Assembly (NCBI GenBank): GCA_020086605.1
Contig: JACBWW010000017.1
Coordinates: 18,925,192-18,989,191 of the forward strand
Origin: Lanius collurio
Lineage: Eukaryota > Chordata > Aves > Passeriformes > Laniidae
DNA: 64,000 bases
Direction of reading: 5' to 3'
Part shown: one piece after another, positions 37,501 to 49,500 of the stretch
Layout: each line of letters starts with the position of its first letter
Numbering within the stretch: the first letter of the stretch is position 1
Translations under genes and position numbers: made by a program
Notes under the pieces: generated by a model
What the model was told of the DNA's origin: nothing
Seen by the model: the letters and a program-made list of their open reading frames with translations, nothing else
Databases searched by the model: none

Positions 37501-40500
37501 TAATAAAATTTGATTAATTAAAAGTTATGCAAATGCAATATATTCCAAATATGGATTCAGTATGACAGCCTCACTCCCCACAGAGTGACCTCCTGACATG
37601 CAGTTACGCAAGACTTTCTAAGACATGCTTATGGCTAGAGTCTGTAAATAACTTTAGAGAAGTAAACAGTGCTCAAGAATAGACTAATACTAACAAAAAA
37701 CTGTGTAAGCATAAGAATTGTTTGTAAACTGGCTATATTGGGCTAGAAATATTTTAAAGATTGCCAAGCCCTAGGAGGAAAATAAAAAGTTAATTTGTTT
37801 TAAGGCAGAGGTTGATAAATACATTGAAAACCGAATATGTTTGCTGGGAGAAAATACTGATGCAGGAGATCTCTTTAGTTCCTCTGTTAATGACCATAGC
37901 TGAGGAAATAAGGAAGCAACAGCAACATGAATGGTGGCTTTATGATGATTTTAATCTGGGAGAAGCAAACCGTTGCCAAAAAAAAGTCTTGCTTGACTCA
38001 CCCCCTTGATTTTGCTGGCAGAAATATTCCCACAGCCCTACAATAAACCAGATTAGGGACATGATCTGGTTAAATTTTAAGCTCTTTTACTGAGTTCGTT
38101 TCAGTTTAAATACATACTCCAATTCATTGTGAACCTGCCAAATTTCTTAGGCTGCTTCAAGGAAGGTGTGCCACCTGCAGAAGAAAGAGCAGTCAAGCAG
38201 GGTATATTTAGTAGTATTTAGATGTAAATGAAAAGGCACATGAAGCATGATTTTTCTACTCCCTGAAGGTATGAAGCATGTTGCATACCAAATAGTATGC
38301 AATTCAGCAAAATAAATGAGATGATTGTAGAATGTTCTGGAGCATAAAAGTGTTTCTACATAAGTGAAATTATTTCTGTTTAAGGTCCTGTGTCATTGGA
38401 TGTTACATCGCAGAGGACTATTTTATTGAAAAACAGGGCATTTTTTTCCTTCTGGATTTGTTGGCAGTAGGTATTTTTATTATTGGTTTTGTAGAATGAA
38501 AGAGTAGGAAAACAACATGGAAAACTGCGTTATTTTTGCTGCAGTATCTCCTGTTATACTACCCAAAAAAAAAAAAAAAAAAAAAAAATCAGTGCATTTA
38601 ATTCCCTGAGACAGATGCAGACATCTGCTCAGAAATGATTGTATAGATTTTCCCTGTATCTTTTTTCTTTTTTTTTTTTAATACGTATTTGACAGAGGGA
38701 GTTCTTAATTTAACAAAATTATAGTATTTTTTAAGAGAAAACTCAAACTATGCTCTTACTTTGGTTGACACCTCTCTTTAGAAAAGCACTTCAGTTCCTC
38801 ATTTTGAAGTTAGTAAGAACACTTGATGGCTTTAACAGTTTTTATGTTTGATCTTACTTTGTACATGTATCTTGTATGTATAGCTACTTCTGAGGGTCTT
38901 GGACACAGAACTAGCACAGACATTTCACCTCTTACAAAATAAAAATGCACCTCCTTCATTTACTCACTCCTCATTCTTACTGGTTGTACTGTCGACTCCT
39001 GATGTTCTTGCAGTGCAAGGCTGCAGGCCCTCAGAATAACAGAATCATAGAATGACCTGGGTTGGAAGGGACCTTAAAGATCATCCAGTTCCAACTCCCC
39101 TGCCGTGGGCAGGGACACCTTCCAGTAGACCAGGTTTCTCAAAGGCCCATCCAGCCTGTCTCATCCAACCTTCAGGGTTGGGACATCCACAGCTTCTCTG
39201 GGCAAGCTGTTCCAGTCCCTCGCTGTCCTCAAAGTAAGAAATTTTTTCCCAGTACCTAATCAAAACTACCTACCATCTTTCAGTTTGAAGTCCTTGCCTC
39301 CTGTCAGCTGCTGCCAAAAGATCTGGCCACAAAACAGAAGATGTGCTGTATGGTACTGCTCAGCCTCTGCCTTCAAAGTCTGTTTCTTACAACAATAAAC
39401 CTTGGTAGCAGTGTATTCTCCAGCACGTGGTTCTGGAGGCATGTACACAAAACCTACTGAGTAATTCTACACACAGGAATGTGCATCTTGTATGATCCTG
39501 CACTCATGCCCCTCATGTTCCTTGATTTATGGAACTTTGCATAGCAAGATTCCAGAAACTTTAAGGATTTACAAGTTTATATACAAGTTTTGTGCAAAAC
39601 TAGTGATGAAAAGCTTGCAGTTACTTGATTACATATTACCCAATTTCTCAGAAGGTAGACATCACTGTGTTTTGAACAGTTTAAAACATTCTTTTCTTTA
39701 CTTTTTCCTTGACCAAGTTAAAGGAAAAGAACCTGTGCAATATAATTCTTGGAATCTTGGTTGAATTTTCTGACAACCCTAAAACCACTTTGCACATGAG
39801 TATCTGGCGAGGGAAGAGAGATCAAACAGCTGCCAACCTTCTAATACAGTTATGGAGACAGGAGGAGTTGGATTTGGGAGTCAAACGTGATCAATATGGA
39901 ATGATTGTTGGTAAGTTTGATGATGCATGCGAAACTGTGACCAGTCCAGTAAAATGACATTATTTTCTTTTGTAGTCTGAATCCTGATGACAGTAATTAA
40001 CAGCATTTATAGCTTTACACTGTAATCCTTACCAAACCTAAACTATCTTCTGTTTAATTTGTTTTCTACTTCATTTTATTTGTTCATTTATTTTCTTTTC
40101 ATTCTGGCCACTATATAGCATTTGCTACATCAGCTGGGAATGAGCCAAGTATTGAACAGAACCATGACCAGCTTTTCTAATGCTGGACAGTTAAACAACT
40201 TAATTTCTTCCACAATAGGCATTGTGTTTTGTTGCATGTTGTAAAAAGAAGTACTATTCTCACAAATCTTTTGTCATGCTAATTAAAATTCCCTGACCAA
40301 ATATTATGTTCAAATTCCTGTCCATACAATCAAAATTATTTACATGATGTCTACAAAATAAGATGGATTTCCTCTAAGTTTGGGAACCTACTACCTCTTC
40401 ATTTTTCTACTCGTTTTGTGTTTTTATATTATTAGATATTAAGAGACCTATGGCTACCAGCTTCCAGAAAGAGCAAAAGGTCATTCCTGTGCCTGCCCAC

Positions 40501-43500
40501 TGTCCTACCTTTGCCATCATGGAAGTTTCAGAGAGCATACGGGCAAAAATTTATTCATTATTTTGCAAGCTAGGTAAGACGAATTGCCTTGTCAGTGTCA
40601 TATTTGTCATGAAACTCAACTTGTTCACTGGTGATTGATAAAGTCACTAGAAAAAAAATCAAGGTCAAGGAAACATTGTGATGCATCATCAGTACTCTAA
40701 TTAATAGGTGCTTGCTCATTATGTTTTTAAAAGTCCTTCTTGTTTGGCATTTTAAGACTTCTCCACTACTTTGCTGCCCATACCACTAGGAAGAATTTCC
40801 TTACAACTAACCCTAAAATTTGTTTGAAATTCTCTGCAATTTATTTTCCCACACACAATATCTCTTTCACGTATTTTAGCAGTTCTACATTTATTTTTCT
40901 GCATTTAAAAAGATATTACTCATTGATTGCATTTTCTAACATAACCTCTAACTGTTTTTTTCTGGAATCTTTCCAATTTATTCAAATTCTTCTTGGTCTG
41001 TAGTGTCCCAAAACTGAACACAGTACTCCAACAGAAGCCTCAGAGCCAAGTAGAGTTGTGTTACTCTACACATGTTGTCAATAAACATTCAGACATTAAT
41101 GTAACAATAGCTGTATTCTTAGGGGCATGATATTGTTTGCTCATTCACCGTAGAATGTTGTACAGTCATCTACCATCCAGACTTAGTACAGATGGCTATT
41201 CCTAAAGCTAGAATTTTTTATTTGTCCTTACTGAATTAAATTCTGTGATTTTAGGTAATTTTTCAGAGTGGCAAGATTAGTTTGTGTTTTAATCTATTCT
41301 TTGAAAGTGTGGCAGTTCTTCCTAATTTTTCATTGTTTGCATACTGAATATGAATACTTACTATACCCCTGTCTTAAAACCTAGACTGAAGTCAAGATAA
41401 GTGATAAATTCTTCCACACCCATGAGATTTTTTTCTGTCTGTAGACAAAAGTTGGGTCTTAGTTTTCAGTACTTCATGTTGGATATTAATTTTTTTTTAC
41501 TGTTAACATTTAGCTGCATAAACATTATTTGTCTAATTATTTGTTTCAGGACTTTTTTTTTACACTTATTTTTGTTTTCATTTCCATCCTCTGCAGGTTC
41601 AAAGATAATCAGTAATTGATCTGAGATTGCTTCAGCCTGTTCTCTGCTTTACCTAGAGAATGAACTGATTTGAAAACATCCTTAGTTTCTCTAATAATCT
41701 ATAGCTATTTGCTCCTCTGTTGTAACCCCGCTTCTTACTAATTTTAGTAGTGTTAATTATATTAAATGTTGTAACACAGCTAGATTCTTTACTAAAATAA
41801 AAAGGCATAAGATTTTCATCCAGCTTTCTCCTATATTCACAGATATCTTCCATGTTAGTTATATACATTTTACTGTGAAGTACTGAAATTATATGAATGT
41901 AGATAATAACATATGGAAATATTTTATAGTCTTTTCTCTGCAACTTCCTCTTACTATTAAGCTCAATGACAGCCTGTAGCACAATGATCTGGAAAAGCAG
42001 TGTTGGTAAATGGTCTTTATTTACAGTATTTCTTAGCTTCAAAACATGATGTAATTATACTCTAGACAGATGCTACTTTCCCAGTTACCACACGGAGGAA
42101 GTCTAGAAAGATTATATGATGAAGTCTAGAAAGAGATTTGATAAAGTATGTTTAGATTTTTTTAAAATTAAGTACCATCATCATTCAGTGTGAAAAAAAT
42201 GAAACATAGTCTCAGCAACCATACTTCCCTGCCTTGTTCTTTTACGCATACTAGAAAGATTTTTAAAAGATAGAGTCATGATGCTCAAGGCATTATGCTG
42301 AAGACAAAAGTCTATAAGATGGAGGACAATCTCATTACAACAGCTTTGGAACAAAGCACCAGTATATAAAGCAAACTCCTTATGAGCCGAACTGCTGCCC
42401 TAGAACCTGTTATCTTTAGACTCAACTGTTTTAACAGAAATCAATCCCTTACCACAAAAGTTTAGCATCCTGACCTACCAAGTGATTGGAACGCTGATGA
42501 AGCCATTCATAAGTAAAATTTACTATAGAGAGAATGTATTATGGAGAAACAGGGGATTTTTATCAGCAAAAGCCTGCTCAGGAGCAAGAGTGACTGGTGT
42601 ATGTGTGATGAAGATTTTCATGTGTTTATATGATAAGATGTCTTCTTTTAGAATATTATATTTTAAGATAAATTCATCATACTGATGTGATTAATATCCT
42701 TTTAGGTTTTGAAAGTTTACCTGGCTTATCTACTAAGGATTTTGTTACACTTGCTATTATACAACGCTATATTGACTTTAAAGTGAGTATAGTTCAAGCA
42801 AATATTACTACTACATTCCCAAAAATAGCAGGTATATCTCAGGACACAACAAACAAATAATCCTTCAAAAGCTATCCCCTCTGTCACAAATCACCTCTAA
42901 TTTCACATAGTGAAAGCCAGTATTCACCAGCGAAAGAAACAATCCCACCTCCAACATTGCCTCAATCCCAAGGTTCTCGCTTCATACTGCTACAAATGTT
43001 TGTGACCATGCAGAAAATAAGACTAGAAACTAACAGTAGGTTAAAAGTAACTCGGGCAAAAATAGTTCTAACTGTTTGCCAGATGAAGACAGGAATGTGC
43101 CAGGAGTAAGAAATTGGGGAAGGACTGGAAAGTAGGACTGTGTCCTTGCCCAGTAAGGTCAGTTTAGGGGGAACTATTAAAAATTACATTAAAAACACAT
43201 TCTTATAAAGGTTCTTCTGTGCTTTCCTATCATTATCCCCACATGCAGTATCCATCCATCCATCCATCCATCCATCCATCCATCCATCCATCCATCCATC
43301 CATCCATCCATCCATCCATCCATCCATCCTATGTAAAGTTTAGAGTGGTGTGCCTATAGGAAACTAGAACAGGATAACAAGCTTTGTGAGAGCTTTAGTT
43401 TATAATAGAACAAATTCTGTGAGAGCTTGCCAGTGTTCAGGAAATAGGAAGACTCAGTCTTTGGTTGATAATTCCAGCTTCTGTTGATGGCTCATTTTGC

Positions 43501-46500
43501 AGTTTGCTCTAATAATGCCTTCAATTTGGGGTTTTAAGAAGTAGGCAGTAGGACTCAACACTTTGCTTTTGTAATTTGGTATCTTGGAGCTATCTCTATT
43601 TCTTCTGACTTGCTATAGTTATCAGCATTCTTGTTACTGCTCTTTGGAATCAAGTTCGGAATTGGGAAGGTATAGGGAGATGTAGGGTCTGACAGGCCCC
43701 AGTCCTGGCAGGAAGCCCTTGTTTAGATAAAGGGAACTGCAAAATCTCCAGATGTGGGGTCTGACAGGCCCCTGCCCTGGCAGGAAGCCTGGAGATAAGG
43801 AGTTCACACAATCCCCCTGCAGGCCCCTCTTTGGGAAAGAGAGAGCCTTTTTGGTTACGGCGAGAGAAGACAGACCCCTGATCCTCTAGGAAACTATATG
43901 TAAAATACCCTAATACCCATTGGTCTCTCACCCTTTCACACCCACCTCTGTACCCCCATAAAAGAGACCCCTCTGCCCCGAGTCGGCAGAAGATTCGTCT
44001 GTGGTCACCCCTTCGCGGAAGATGGAAGAATAAAGCTGCTTCTGCGGAACCACCAGAAGGATCTCTCCTCCCTCTGTCCGGGCCTGGCCATGGGGGTTTG
44101 CCTTGCAGAGCAGAGCTGAAATCACTCCCTGAATCACTAAGAGCTGATGGCCTGCTGAGCCGGGCATCTCTGCAGGCAACCCTGGCCGAGGGCTGAGAGA
44201 AGCCACGACCCCCTGGGAGACGGTTCCTCACGGGATCACCTCTCCAGACGGTTCCTCATGGGATCACCTCTGCGGGTCTTCTATGGCTTCTTGGGTCTGA
44301 GCCCCAGACCCCAGCCAGCACCGGCCGGGCGACCCCCAACCTTATTACTTTAGGGAGGATTATCATGAATGAATTTGGCGCAGTATTAGTGCAGTCTAAC
44401 CTTGCATAAAAATTCTGCGAATTCAGACAATAAGGAGAGAGATGGTTTCTCTGTGTTATTTTGTATAATTGGAACTGAAAAATGAGATAAATATCAAGTG
44501 CTGTGGTGTATGTTTCATACACAGGTTGGAGAGGTTTGGAGTGAAATTTGTGCAGAAATAAAAGAAGAATTCAGGCCTATTACATCAGATGAGAAAACCT
44601 TGGAAGCTATTTCAAAGGTGTCAGAAAGTACTGGAAGAACGGTTGTTGCTCTGCAGATTGAAGTGCTTGAAAGTCAGAAACAGCACAAAATCCAAGAGGA
44701 GGAAAAAACATATAAAGAAGTAAGGCAAAGAGTATTTAAATAAGGAGAACCCAACCAAACTTTTTTGTCCATTTATGTGCAGATTTTCTTATTATATAAT
44801 GTTGAGAATCCTGTACATAGACACTGCTTGAAAATGTTTTAATCTATCTCAGCAGCAAAATTTGAAATTAAATTAGGTTAATCTCAGTCCTCTCAGCTTG
44901 TATAATTTCCACAGTATTTAGAGAGCAACATGAAAAAATGAAGCAGTGTCATCAGTGATGCATCAGCAGTGGGGTGACAAGAAATGATCATTTTATTACT
45001 AGAGAGTTGCACCTGTGTTCGTCTGTAGCAGATAACAATACAAAGTACCTACTACAACTACACCTGCTTCTTAAAATGAAATATAAGTCTCTATTATAAG
45101 CTCCCTTGCTGAATATTCACAAAGCTTTATTACTTCAGAAAGTAGGGATTTGCACTTCCCCACATGCTGAGAATGAGAAGGTATAGACATTTTCCAGCTT
45201 TGGTTATAAGGCAAACATTTGGTGGTTTTGCTCATCTGTTGTCTCACCCTCTGCTGCTTTCTGAGAAATAAGATCAGTTGGTCCGATTGTCTGGAATCTC
45301 ATGCTAGTGTTTTGTGGAATTGTCCTGCATTATGATGACTGCACTTTTGTCACCTGAACTGATTCTATCTCTTTTATTCAACATTTGAGAGTAAGAATAT
45401 ACAGAAAGTATTCCTGAAAGATCTGGGCCTTGTCCAACATATGTTTTGGAAGAGAGGAAAATTAGTTTGCACAAAGTAAGCCTCTCTTTGTTTTTAAGGG
45501 TGGTGCATAAGTGAATGTTTTAAAGGGCAAGTATTTTATTAGAACATTATTATCCAATCTCAGGTGAGAGGGATGAGAGCTAAGATAGTCAAAGAGGTGT
45601 AGGTGAACATTCTTTTCAAACAGCACAAGCAATGAAATCAGAAGAGACCAGGAGAACAGGATTTTTTGCATCTTGTAAATCTCCTTTATGTTACAGATCC
45701 AAGCTACCCGTACACAGAGAGAATTTATAAATAAATCTTGGGAAAATTTCTTGACTCGGACATCAAACTATGAGGCATTGAAGGTAAGAAACCTGATGGA
45801 GCAAAAAATTTACGTTCATCATGTATTTATAATAATTGGGAAGTTCCAAACACATTTCTTAATGAATTATGTGGATATTCAAGTAGAAGTGATAATAAAT
45901 TTTTTATTCACACAGACATAGAAGATGTAACCATAAGATGTACTGGAAAAGTTATACAATCTTTGATTCTTCTGACTACAATGACAAATTGGAGATCAAC
46001 TTGTTGTCACTTGCAGTTGAGGGGTGGATGTATAATGTGTACTTCTTACAAAACTATTGAAACTACAAGTCTGTTCATTCTTACTTTATTTTTTTAAATT
46101 CTTCATTCTCTTTTTTTAGTACAGTGTAGCAAACATGTTTCAAGATGGGAAATATTTTAGGATGAAAGCAGTTTCTTCTAGCAATATTTGTGCTTTCCCA
46201 AAAGAACATAAGAATATTACAGTCCTGGTTTGGCAACCGGATTAGATTGGAAAATGAATTAAATCAGACTTAAAAGAAAAACTCTGGCAGCTATATTTAG
46301 TTTTTCTTCATTTCCCAAAGGAGTTGCAAAGGAGAACAATATTATTTCTATGCAATCACCTCCCTGGCCTATGGAAAGATGTATGCTAGAATTAGAAATG
46401 AAAAAGGGCCAGAAAAAGGATCTGAAGAACTATGAACTCACTAGTTTTAACTGAGTCCATGGGAAGCAGTTTTAGGCACATGACAGAGAAGGAGATGGTA

Positions 46501-49500
46501 TGGACAGTCATGGATTTACCAAGGACAAATCATGCCTTGCCAACATAGTTGCCTTCTGTGATAAAATTATTTGTCGTGGAGAAAGAGGAAGATGAATGCC
46601 TATTCCCTTGGCTTTGGCAAGGTTTTCAGCATGGTCCTGTGTAGCATTCTTGTAGTCAAAATGGGGATATAAGGACTAGACTACATGCAGGTGGACTACA
46701 AGCTGTGTGAAAAACTGGCTGGACTAATGGACTCTAAAGGACAGTGGTCAGTGGCTAAAATCTAACTAGTGGTCAGTTTTGAGTGATATTTCTCATAGTT
46801 AGTTACAGGGTTGATAATATAGTGTTGATTTAACATTTTCATGAGTGTTTTGGATATTGGATCAGTATCCACCCTCATCAAGTTCAAAGTGTGAATGCCC
46901 CATCCCTGGAAGTGTTAAAGACCAGGCTGGATGGGGCTCTGAGCAGCCTGGTCTGGTATCCCTGCCCGTGGTAAGGGAGTTGGAACTAGATAAACTTTAA
47001 GGTCCCTTCCAACCCAAACCATTCTGTGCTTCTGTAATTCTATGACACTGAGCTGGAGAAAGCAATCCACATGCTGGGCGCTAGGGTTGCTATTCAGAAG
47101 CTGGATAGATGAGCTGACCAAAAGCTCTTGAAGTTCAGGGAAAAAAAACATGAAGTGTTTCATCCGGGATGTATTGAGATTGCGTTGTGATGCCTCAGTG
47201 CAGCTGGGTCTGCCTGGAGAGGAGGCTGTGTGCTCTGCCTGGGGTGGAAGCTGATGGTGAGGCAGCAGTGTGCTCTTGTGGCCATGCAGGCTCACAGCAC
47301 CCAGGGCTGCATTGCACAGAACACAGCCCGCAGGTCACAGCAAGCAGGGATTCCCTTCCACCCTTGCAATGCCATGTCCATTTATTCTGTTTTAGGGTAC
47401 TCAGTACAAAAAAGACTCAAAAACCGGGGGAAGGGTACTTACAATTAAAGGGAAATAGAATTATAACCTCATTTATTTTGTCATTTTGTTTGTATATTTT
47501 TAAACTGGTGCAAATGACACAATTAATGCAGATTAAAACAATTTTGCCTTTTTTTCTGACTATCTTTAGAAAGCAAAAAGGCTTCAGGAAATATCAATAG
47601 AGAATTCCCAACCTAAAGCAAGGGTTCAAAATGGACCAGTCCATTCTACTGATATTAAAAATCTCCATACAACAGTAAGTAACCCTTAATGACACTTTTT
47701 TATTTTCATTAATAGGTAAGTGGTATGGGGTTTATTATGGCTGTATATGTGCTACTGCTTACACTTTCTTTAATAATGTTTATGTTGACAAGTCCAAGTA
47801 CATAAGAAAGGATCTGTATCTTCTGCAAATACTTCCTATTCTGACATATCCTTAGACAAGCAGTTGGCCAGAATGAGATTCAGATCTGCAAATTACTCTG
47901 AAAAAGTGTGGGCAAGATGATCTCTGTGCTATGTGACATGTACCTCTTGGGAGATAGCCGCTCATGAAAACCTTGCTGAGGTCAAGACCTCCTCTTTTCA
48001 TTGTTGGGTACATCTGTGCAATCTTCGATACATCTGTAGAGGTGCCCTTTTTCAGTAACATGTCCCTGACTGTCTGCAGATAAGCCACTTGTTGCATCTG
48101 CAGAAAACTTTTCTCATTTCTAGCAGTTAATTGAAGTGTGAGAAAATAAAAAGCCTTTGTCAAGATCTAATTCACACCTAACAGTGTATTTAGATGTTGA
48201 GTTATGACAAGACATGGGGGAATCCTCAGTCTAGCCAATAACTGTTTTTGCACTAACTGGGTTTTTTCTGTGTAAGTGTCACTGCTAAGGAGGATTTTAG
48301 GGGGCTGGTTTCCTGTTGCTTGTGGTAAATTACTCCTCCATGTGAGGAAAAATGAAGGATAAACATGAGGGGCTGTTTTCAAACTTGTACGAGGGCAAGA
48401 GATTCTATCCTGGGCTCCCTGGCATGAATGAATAGTGATAACTAAGGTGTCTGCAACTTGCAAAAGAAAAGATGAAGTTCATGTTTAATGTGATGGAGAA
48501 GCAAAGAGCTTAATAGGAAGCAAGGGGATTGTCTCAGAGTGCAGAACTAGAATTTTTCTGTCATTATCTTAAACTTCAGAAAGATATGTAGGAAAACATC
48601 TGTGAATGCAAGATGAAGTGGGCTGAAAAAATTATTTAGGTACTTGCATAAACAACAGTGAGACTGTTAAACAGCAATATTTTGCAGAAAGTATCTGAAA
48701 AAAATTTTACATAAAAGAGAGTAATCTGGAAATTGTTAGTGAAGAGAAATATGTTAGATTTTATTTGAAAGGCTTGAACTTCAAGCCAAGAATGTTCATA
48801 TCATGGAGGGAGAAGGTTTAACAAGAAAGTACCTTCTTGGTTCTATAATCAATATTTCAATAACTGTAGATAAAAACAAGGAAAAGGTTAGTCCATTTTG
48901 CAGAAGAGGTGTATTGAGAAAACAAATATTTTAGCAACATCATGTAAAATTTCTTGGATACATTGCTTAGAAGAATTACAAATGACAGATATGGCTGGAA
49001 ATTTTTTTTAATGCAACCATCTTCTTCCCTTCTCTCTGCCAAACACCCTTAGCAGGGAGAGATGAAAATTAAGCTGAGATGGTTGTTGCAAACCAGTTAA
49101 GGTCAAGTACTCAAGGAGTTGCATTTTTTTTTAGTAGGTCATGATTAGAAGACAGAGCTGTCACTCAGGGATATTTATTCCAAGACTCCAACCTATTCAG
49201 TATAAAGAGTAGTAATGAACCTGGAAAGGATGTGTGTCTTTCAGTCTTGGAGATTTTTTGGAGTAGTTCTATGCAATTGCATTCTGAGAGAAAAAAGGCC
49301 TGTTCATTTTTTTTTTTATTTGAAGTAATAAGTAACAATGTATAGGGTGGTTGCAAATTGTGGCTGAAATTCTTTACAAATCCAAATAACATTGTACAGC
49401 AAACTTCTGTTGGAATAAAGGCTTGATTTTCTTTTTTTCCATTCGTAAGATCAGACATGAAGGCAGAAAAGCAGAGCACATAAAAGTACCAGCTGAGAAA

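Larger units (their letters stand above)
33525..44524 (+). other. CFAP69: CFAP69 introns 10-19
   Basis: Introns of 84 bp to 2.1 kb. The recognisable contents are CR1 copies (39032-39305, 40770-41440), an A24 run (38565-38588), an ATCC microsatellite (43250-43329) and a sense LTR (about 43681-44352). The rest is plain AT-rich sequence. Confidence 0.6.

Noticed and set aside
41653..42042. 129-codon minus-strand open frame
   Set aside because: It lies in AT-rich intron of CFAP69, with low-complexity composition and no recognised motif.
43650..44231. 193-codon minus-strand open frame
   Set aside because: It lies within the sense LTR and is a by-product of its GC-rich composition.
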